A DNA stretch of 64,000 bases, from assembly GCA_029204225.1 (NCBI GenBank), contig CM055101.1, forward strand, positions 43,688,327 through 43,752,326, written 5' to 3'. The translations under genes were made by a program, and so were the position numbers. Source of the DNA: Diphasiastrum complanatum (Eukaryota > Streptophyta > Lycopodiopsida > Lycopodiales > Lycopodiaceae). Numbering within the stretch: position 1 is the stretch's first letter; every line of letters begins with the position of its first letter. A model generated the notes under the pieces. It did not search any database. It saw only the letters and a list, made by a program, of their open reading frames with translations, and was not told the origin of the DNA. Below are positions 58,691 to 64,000 of this stretch, one piece after another.

Positions 58691-59999
58691 AAAAAATTAG
58701 GAATATCACCTTAATTAGAAAAGGCTCACTGAAAGTTATGCACGAGATTATAGAAGATCATCGAATGAACGTTTAGATCGCTCTGATGACAAACTTTAAT
58801 GCAAAATCGCAAATGAAGTGCCTTGTCCTTCACTGTGGGTCCTTAAATAGAAAAAGTTGACCGCCGAACTTTAATGGGACCTCTTTTTCACAAAATACAG
58901 TTACTACCAACAACCCTCACGGTTGATCAACGTGTCATATTTTTCAACCCTAACTGGCAACGTGTCAACTTTATCAACTTTAACCCTGCTTTTAGAATGA
59001 AACCCTAATCGTAATTCTACACCTGACTCTAATCCCAACCCCAACAATTTATTATTTAAGAGAAGTATTTTGCATGTGGAAATTATCATTGTTATTGTTG
59101 ATTTCAGGTTAAATGTGCTCTTTGCGAATTTCAGTGTCCAGTTCTATAAGTGTTAGCATAGCCTGTTTAACTTTTTCTATGACCAGCATAGAATAAGAAA
59201 AAAATCTTTCGTCATAATCTCTGTCAATCTGTAAGCCATAATAACATCTGTGTACTTGTATGGACAACAACCCACAAACATGGAAGTACTTCATCCATAC
59301 CACTATAAGTTGTCAAATGTAACATCGGTAATTAGTGCCAAACAAAATTCTTGATATAAAAATATTTAGTTTGTTGTCCTTGAGTGCATGAAGACAAGTA
59401 CATAGAATACCATGCACCTGTGGATCCCAAAGAGAAATAATTGTAGCCCATGCCAAGACCACCTTCCAAACCTTGTATTCCCATATTTGAATGCACATCT
59501 ATATAGCACATATGATTGCACATCTATATAGCACATATGATTGAAACAAAACCGCATAGTTTGCAAGCATTGAAAGCATGTTTTTATATAAAAATTCAAA
59601 ATAGACTTGCTTAAACCACACACATTGAATTGTAATTTCAAAAGCATTTACAACATTTTCTAAAAAATTGACACTAAAGAAAGCCATCAACATAATATCG
59701 AAAAATATTCATACAAAGAGAGACTTTATGATCAATACATATATGGGGGCAAAAGCCAAATATGCTTGAAAAAGCCATGATCTACACACCATCATTCTTG
59801 TCCTCTGACGAGATCTTCTCATTATCACTCATGGATCTCGATGATGATGAAAATGAACCCTCTGAAACCATGTGTCACAATATGTTCAACCCTCTTCCTC
59901 TGCCTCTGCCCTTACCTCTACCTCGTCCATTCTCTCTAGGCTGTGTGTGACTCATAGGTACATGCATCATATTTGTCTACAAGGTGGCTGTCCTATCTG
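58691..59999. other. Intergenic, no gene recognised
   Basis: AT-rich DNA. The phrase GCACATCTATATAGCACATA plus TGATT is duplicated in tandem (59493-59545). One degenerate palindrome lies at 59177-59191. Low-complexity CTGCCTCTACCTC-like runs begin near 59890. Confidence 0.45.
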
Positions 60000-61154
60000 C
60001 ATTTCTGTAAAGGTCCATAAGCCTCATTGTGCATGCACCTCTACCTCTACCTCGGCCTCTACGTACAAGTGGCACATAGTCTGGAAATGTCTGAGAGTCA
60101 GGATCAACATGCATCTCCTCTGCATCCTCCTCATCTGGAAAGTGTGTCTCACCCATACCAAGCTCATGATCAGTCTACTCATTGTCCTCCTCCTCCTCCT
60201 CCGCCTACTCATCCCCACCCTCATCATCTCCCTCAAGTGTAGTGACTCTATGCTACCTCCTCTCCTCATGTGATGTCACACGATGTAGCTCTAAGAAGAT
60301 CTCATCATCTATATCCACCTCTGTAGGTGCATCAATTGGATCTGGAAGAATGATACAATGATATGGATTCACCTGCAATGGCCTCCCGTCTTTTTGAATT
60401 AAAACATTCCACCTTGTGGCCCACTTATCTCGCAATTCTGAAATCCTATAAATAACAAAAAACTTGAAATCATTTCGTGAGATTACTTAACATATGTTGA
60501 AAACAAATGCTAACAGTATTACCAACTTTTAAAACAATTAGAATGCAAATGTACATACCTTTGGTCATCAAGGAGTGGTCTTTTCAATGCCTGGCCTATG
60601 CGATCCATGAACTCATATATTAGGCCCAAAGTGTAGCCCTCTCGATCTACCAGTCGCTGAACACGATGTATTGGACATGGCACCTCCATAAGCTGCTTAG
60701 CTCATCGCCAAAAGTCCTCTCCAAAAATTGTGCTCTGAAATCTCTGTCCATCAGCCTCACGACTATGACTCCGCGGCCATCTGAAGTAGTGCACCCCTCA
60801 CAAGCACAAGGTTCTCCAACACCACAAAGTGATAGGCAAATCGAGTGCTCACTGGCTTCTTGAGATCCAACGTATTATATGTGCGAAACATAGCCAATGC
60901 CCTCTTCTTTCTAGTCACAAAAGAGACTAGAAAATGAGTTGTGGATGTAATGTCTATCACCCAAGGGAGGCCACCTATGTCCTGCATCAACAAATCGATA
61001 CAATGTGCAGCACATGGTGTCCAAACTATACCAGGATACTCTACCCTTATTAGATTGCCCATACGCTTACAATTACTAGCGTTATCAGTGACAATTTGCA
61101 AGAACATACATCATATGTGAATTTATTGTTAAGATGTTCAACACTAAAAGCATG
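60000..61154 (-). pseudogene. hAT-superfamily transposase remnant (DUF659 type)
   Basis: Minus strand, 61107-60763 reads FLQIVTDNASNCKRMGNLIR and then WTPCAAHCIDLLMQDIG, the catalytic-core signature of DUF659/hAT transposases (TDNASN...W.PCAAHCLDL...DI). Downstream, after a frameshift, about 60720-60560 reads QLMEVPCPIHRVQRLVDREG and FMDRIGQAL, matching the next conserved part, with an in-frame stop just before it. The frame 60435-60253 (KWATRWNVLIQ) and an acidic/basic low-complexity tail may be the C-terminus. The coding sequence is cut at its 5' side by the copia LTR at 61160. The usual 600-700 residues are not present in one frame. Confidence 0.75.
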
Positions 61155-61159
61155 CATCT

Positions 61160-61860
61160 TGTGAAGAATTGCCAAAAATTGGCAAATCTAGCTTGATCAA
61201 AAACCATGTAGAATAGTGTAAATTGTGTACACAAGTGGGTCCCACACATGTGAGGCCATGATGCCACATGGGAAACCCATCCTAATGTAGGTTAGGTCAA
61301 GTCAAGAGAGTTGGTCATGTCTATTTGGTGGTCATCCCTACTTTATAGGACCTACACCTAAGTTTAAGGTGAAAATTTGACCAACTAGCTACCTACCAAG
61401 CATAACTCTAGGAAATAGACTAGGGTTTCATTTTAGGTCAAGGAGAGTGAGTTAACTTCCTTATTACATGCTGGAAATCCACCTAACTTCAAGAAGGAAG
61501 TCGAATTTGCTATGTATTCCCTCTCTCCATAGTGAGAAGAAAGAAAATTTTTGGAGCTCATTGGCAATCTCAAGCTAGTTCACTATGTACATTGAGTTTT
61601 TGTGATCCAAATGAGACCAAATCAATTTCTACTTGTTTCTCAGGTTGAAGGCCGTACTACAGACTGTAGTAAACACGTGTGGGATCGGATTTCAATGTTT
61701 ATCAATGCTTTTGATTGTTAGTGCTTGTTGTTTGTCAAATTGCCAATCTAGATCAACTTTTTTGTGTCTAGTTTTTTGATAGATTGTTAAGCAAGCATCC
61801 AATCACTCTTGTGGATCTCTTGTAGATCCATTTATGGTCCTAAAGTACAGTACTTTCACA
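61160..61860 (+). repeat. 5' LTR (701 bp)
   Basis: TG...CA-bounded; its start is identical by eye to 63911-64000. Confidence 0.85.
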
Positions 61861-61873
61861 TGGTATCAGAGCC
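61861..61873 (+). promoter_or_regulatory. Primer-binding site (initiator Met tRNA)
   Basis: TGGTATCAGAGCC directly after the LTR. Confidence 0.85.
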
Positions 61874-62299
61874 AAGTACAAGAGCATAATCCATTGATCT
61901 AATGCAAATCCATTTTTAGCAAGTTTTGGTGCTAAAAGCTAGTATTGAGAGGGCAAGCTAGAATCTTGATTTTGGTGAGGAGATTTGATCCCAAACTTGG
62001 TAGGGGTCCAAATCCGTACTGTCCACATGTGTGGGCACCTCTGAACCTGCATTTAATGCATGGTATTCATTTGATCCAAAAAAATTCAATTTGTGAGCTA
62101 TTGGTGTAATTTTTGGTGGAGATCCTAGGATAATCTACCAAGATCATTTGCCATTGATTAGATTTGAATTTGTTTCATGGAATCTAATTAATCTAGGCTG
62201 AGTTCAAGTCCTATTAAGGTTAAAAACAGGTCTTGAAAGTACACCAATAAGGAAGAAAGAGATTAAGTCATTTTTTTTGTCCAAAAATAGCCAAAATTG

Positions 62300-62640
62300 G
62301 CAAGATTTGATTGTTAGTAGATTTCACATCATCTTATCTTCATTCCAACTTTGTGAGGGAGTGCTAGAACTGAGATTATAAGTCCATTTGTTGGATTAGA
62401 AATCTAATTTGAGTGAAAAACTACAAGAGAGAGACCTTAGTGATTTTCTAGAGACAATCAAATCCATTTCTTGGCAAGATTTGTTTGAAAGTAGTTTTCA
62501 CTTCATCTTATCTTCATTCCAGCTTTGTGAGGGAGTGATAGAACTGTGATTATAAGTCCATTTATTGGATTAGAAATCAAATTTGAGTGAAACACTGCAA
62601 GTGTGAGACCTTTGTGAGTTTCAAGTCAATCAAATCTATT
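62300..62640. repeat. Tandem duplication in the leader, unit about 175 bp
   Basis: Two blocks sharing TTGGATTAGAAATC and GTGAGGGAGTG, matching the duplication at 26320-26670 in reverse orientation. Confidence 0.8.
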
Positions 62641-62642
62641 TC

Positions 62643-63338
62643 TTGTTTGTAGAAGTCACTAGTAAGATGGGATCTGCTGGAGCATACCTTCTAGAAGCTA
62701 GTGAGAGGTTGAATTCTAAAAATTATGCTATTTGGAAGGTTAGAATGGAGTCACTCTTAGTTCTCCAAGACCTTTATGAGTTCTTGATTGAAGATGAAGA
62801 TGAACCTCTAGGTGCACAGGAGTTAGCTAGATACAAGAAGAGATCTAGGCTTGCACTTCATTGTGTGAAGATGAATGTGAGCAATGATTTGTTGAGAGAA
62901 GTATCAGCATGTACTAATGCTAAAGAGGCTTGGGAGTCTTTAAAATCAATCTATGAGTCTAGCAACACTTCTAGAGTTCTTATGCTTAGAAATCAATTTT
63001 TGCAAAGCATGAGGAGAAGTGAGGAGAGTGCACAGGATTATGTACTCAGAATCAAGTCTCTAAATAGGGAGTTGTCTTCCATTGGAGAGAAGATTCATGA
63101 TGAAGAGCTTGTACAAATTGTCCTTAATGGTCTAGGAGATGACTTTGAAAATTTGGTCCAAAGTTTTGCCATCCAAGACACTTTGCCAACTATAGAAAAA
63201 CTTCACAGTGTATTAGTGGCTGAAGAGTGTAGGATGCTCCATGCAAAATCTAGGATGAGTTCCTTGTCATTGCAGGATGGTGATGAGAAAGCCAATTTCT
63301 CATTCAAGGGCAAAAAGAAGACCAATGGAAAGAGATAG
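62643..63338 (+). CDS. Copia gag, truncated before the zinc knuckle (231 aa)
   Basis: It starts MFVEVTSKMGSAGAYLLEAS; MGSA at residue 9 is the probable start. It follows the gag at 25.4-26.3 kb almost residue for residue (NYAIWKVRMESLL, KEAWESLKSIYESSNTSRVL, DTLPTIEKLHSVLVAEECRM) but ends at KKKTNGKR before the CCHC knuckle. The UBN2-type capsid part is complete. A capsid-like protein without zinc knuckle could still be made. Whether it packages element RNA is unknown. Confidence 0.8.
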   Translation: MFVEVTSKMGSAGAYLLEASERLNSKNYAIWKVRMESLLVLQDLYEFLIEDEDEPLGAQELARYKKRSRLALHCVKMNVSNDLLREVSACTNAKEAWESLKSIYESSNTSRVLMLRNQFLQSMRRSEESAQDYVLRIKSLNRELSSIGEKIHDEELVQIVLNGLGDDFENLVQSFAIQDTLPTIEKLHSVLVAEECRMLHAKSRMSSLSLQDGDEKANFSFKGKKKTNGKR

Positions 63339-63343
63339 GAATA

Positions 63344-63709
63344 ATGGAAGTGTTTTGCTCTTCAAGTGGAGATTGTAGAATCTACTTGTTTTCAACCAAA
63401 GAATTTGTCAATGGTGGAAATGTGATCTTTCAAGAGTGGAAGATTTGTAAACTTGAAGAAGCACCTTTGGATCAACACATTATTCAATTCATTGATGTTT
63501 TGGAGTCAAGTCAAGTGGAGGAGCAAGCTCAAGACCCGAGGACTCCAAGAAGAACCTTGAGTATCAAGATGGAGCAATCTAGGCTCAATCATATGGATCA
63601 AGCAAGACAAGTTGTCTTTGGCAACATAATGTATGCACTTAATATTTTAATTGATGTATCTTCAAGTGCACAAAATGCCTTGGAATCCATGGCTTGGCAT
63701 GATGTATAG
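63344..63709 (+). pseudogene. Scraps of copia pol
   Basis: A 121-codon frame begins after gag. KEFVNGGNVIFQE may correspond to the SRDVIFDE block after integrase, and SSQVEEQAQDPRTPRRT to the linker before reverse transcriptase. Past the stop, 63727-63815 reads DTFMEHLVRDPLRGGERSFM, corresponding to the DTPME...RSFMDITLY block near RNase H. All catalytic domains are deleted. Confidence 0.45.
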
Positions 63710-63910
63710 TTTTTGAAGCATGCTACATGACACATTTATGGAACATCTTGTAAGAGATCCTTTAAGAGGTGGTGAAAGATCCTTCATGGACATCATTCTC
63801 TATTGGAGTCTCAAAAGTTCCTTCTTTGTAGCTGGATTTTTTAGACACTTCTAAAAGCTTTCATTGATCTATCAAGAGAGTTGTAAATAGATCAAGCTAA
63901 ATTTGAGGAG

Positions 63911-64000
63911 TGTGAAGAATTGCCAAAAATTGGCAAATCTAGCTTGATCAAAAACCATGTAGAATAGTGTAAATTGTGTACACAAGTGGGTCCCACACAT
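63911..64000 (+). repeat. 3' LTR (start only)
   Basis: The first 90 bp repeat 61160-61249; cut by the window end. Confidence 0.9.

Larger units (their letters stand above)
55815..59191. repeat. Dispersed 15-bp palindromes CTATGCTnAGCATAG
   Basis: Nine copies: 55815-55829, 56338-56352, 56384-56398, 56451-56465, 56500-56512, 57075-57089, 57131-57145, 58488-58502 and 59177-59191. Two (55815, 58488) are perfect; the others have one to three changes. All but the last fall in probable introns of the ParB-methyltransferase gene. Confidence 0.8.
61160..64000 (+). mobile_element. Copia element with gag but almost no pol, runs off the window
   Basis: The 5' LTR (61160-61860) begins TGTGAAGAATTGCC and ends TACTTTCACA. 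It is followed at once by the primer-binding site TGGTATCAGAGCC. The 3' LTR starts at 63911 with the same TGTGAAGAATTGCC and continues to the window edge. The interior is only about 2.05 kb: a leader with a tandem duplication, gag, then short scraps of pol. It is the same family as 25.4-27.6 kb. It interrupts the hAT remnant; the five bases before the LTR are CATCT, and the other flank is outside the window. Confidence 0.88.

Noticed and set aside
55815-59191. A CRISPR array as explanation of the recurring palindrome
   Set aside because: Spacing is irregular, repeats are only 15 bp and diverged, and the setting is a eukaryotic intron-bearing gene.
59872-60273. 133-codon plus-strand frame with Ser/Thr/Leu tracts
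   Set aside because: Low-complexity CT-rich sequence opposite the tail of the hAT remnant.

Overview
This window looks like nuclear DNA from a land plant with a large, repeat-choked genome. The evidence is a fragment of a plant type-A cytokinin response regulator at 10.4-10.6 kb, plant-style Ty1/copia elements (UBN2-type gag, CCHC knuckle, D-S/T-G protease, integrase, YVDD reverse transcriptase, RNase H), a Ty3-type LTR element with the Tat/Athila-type primer-binding site, L1-type LINE fragments, a Helitron, a hAT (DUF659) remnant and long GA microsatellites. A fern, lycophyte, bryophyte or gymnosperm is my guess; the sequence does not settle it. No bacterial-style operons, rRNA, tRNA or CRISPR were seen.

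Layout. 0.4-2 kb: gag remnant of a Ty3-like element (minus). 4.25-7.53 kb: internally deleted copia element with 139-bp LTRs (minus). 7.55-8.43 kb: 5' part of an intron-containing ParB-like gene family (minus). 9.5-11.07 kb: GA microsatellites and a CACTA-like element carrying the response-regulator fragment. 12.5-14.0 kb: L1-like LINE remnant. 14.48-16.40 kb: non-autonomous Ty3-type element. 17.1-19.35 kb: two convergent unidentified, partly broken coding stretches. 19.5-23.2 kb: broken copia element with foreign DNA in its integrase. 23.2-23.8 kb: LINE endonuclease remnant. 24.5-25.2 kb: orphan copia LTR. 25.4-27.6 kb: gag and leader of a second copia family (minus). 27.63-38.54 kb: a pair of direct repeats read as LTRs of a minus-strand Ty3-like element, with a nearly intact plus-strand copia element (33.7-38.16 kb) inside. 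38.6-40.8 kb: Helitron Rep-helicase (broken). 41.2-41.8 kb: minisatellite. 41.98-45.60 kb: the one long intact gene, a 1207-residue nucleotidyltransferase-TPR-beta-helix protein. 49.5-52.2 kb: LINE and copia remnants. 55.15-58.69 kb: the most unusual locus. 60.0-61.15 kb: hAT transposase remnant, cut by a copia element (61.16 kb to the window end) that keeps gag but almost no pol.

The standout is the minus-strand locus at 55.15-58.69 kb. Read across several probable introns it encodes a ParB/sulfiredoxin-like domain followed by a beta-class DNA methyltransferase (motif IV ADISYGF before motif I FSGSGTT). That combination is known from bacteria and phages. It has introns here, is decayed (stops, frameshifts, an internal duplication), and has a truncated relative at 7.55-8.43 kb with the same intron position. 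Most of its introns carry a 15-bp palindrome, CTATGCTnAGCATAG, seen nowhere else in the window apart from one degenerate copy about 0.5 kb upstream of the locus. The likely reading is a mobile or formerly mobile gene family of prokaryotic ancestry. The intact nucleotidyltransferase-TPR-beta-helix gene is the second item of interest.
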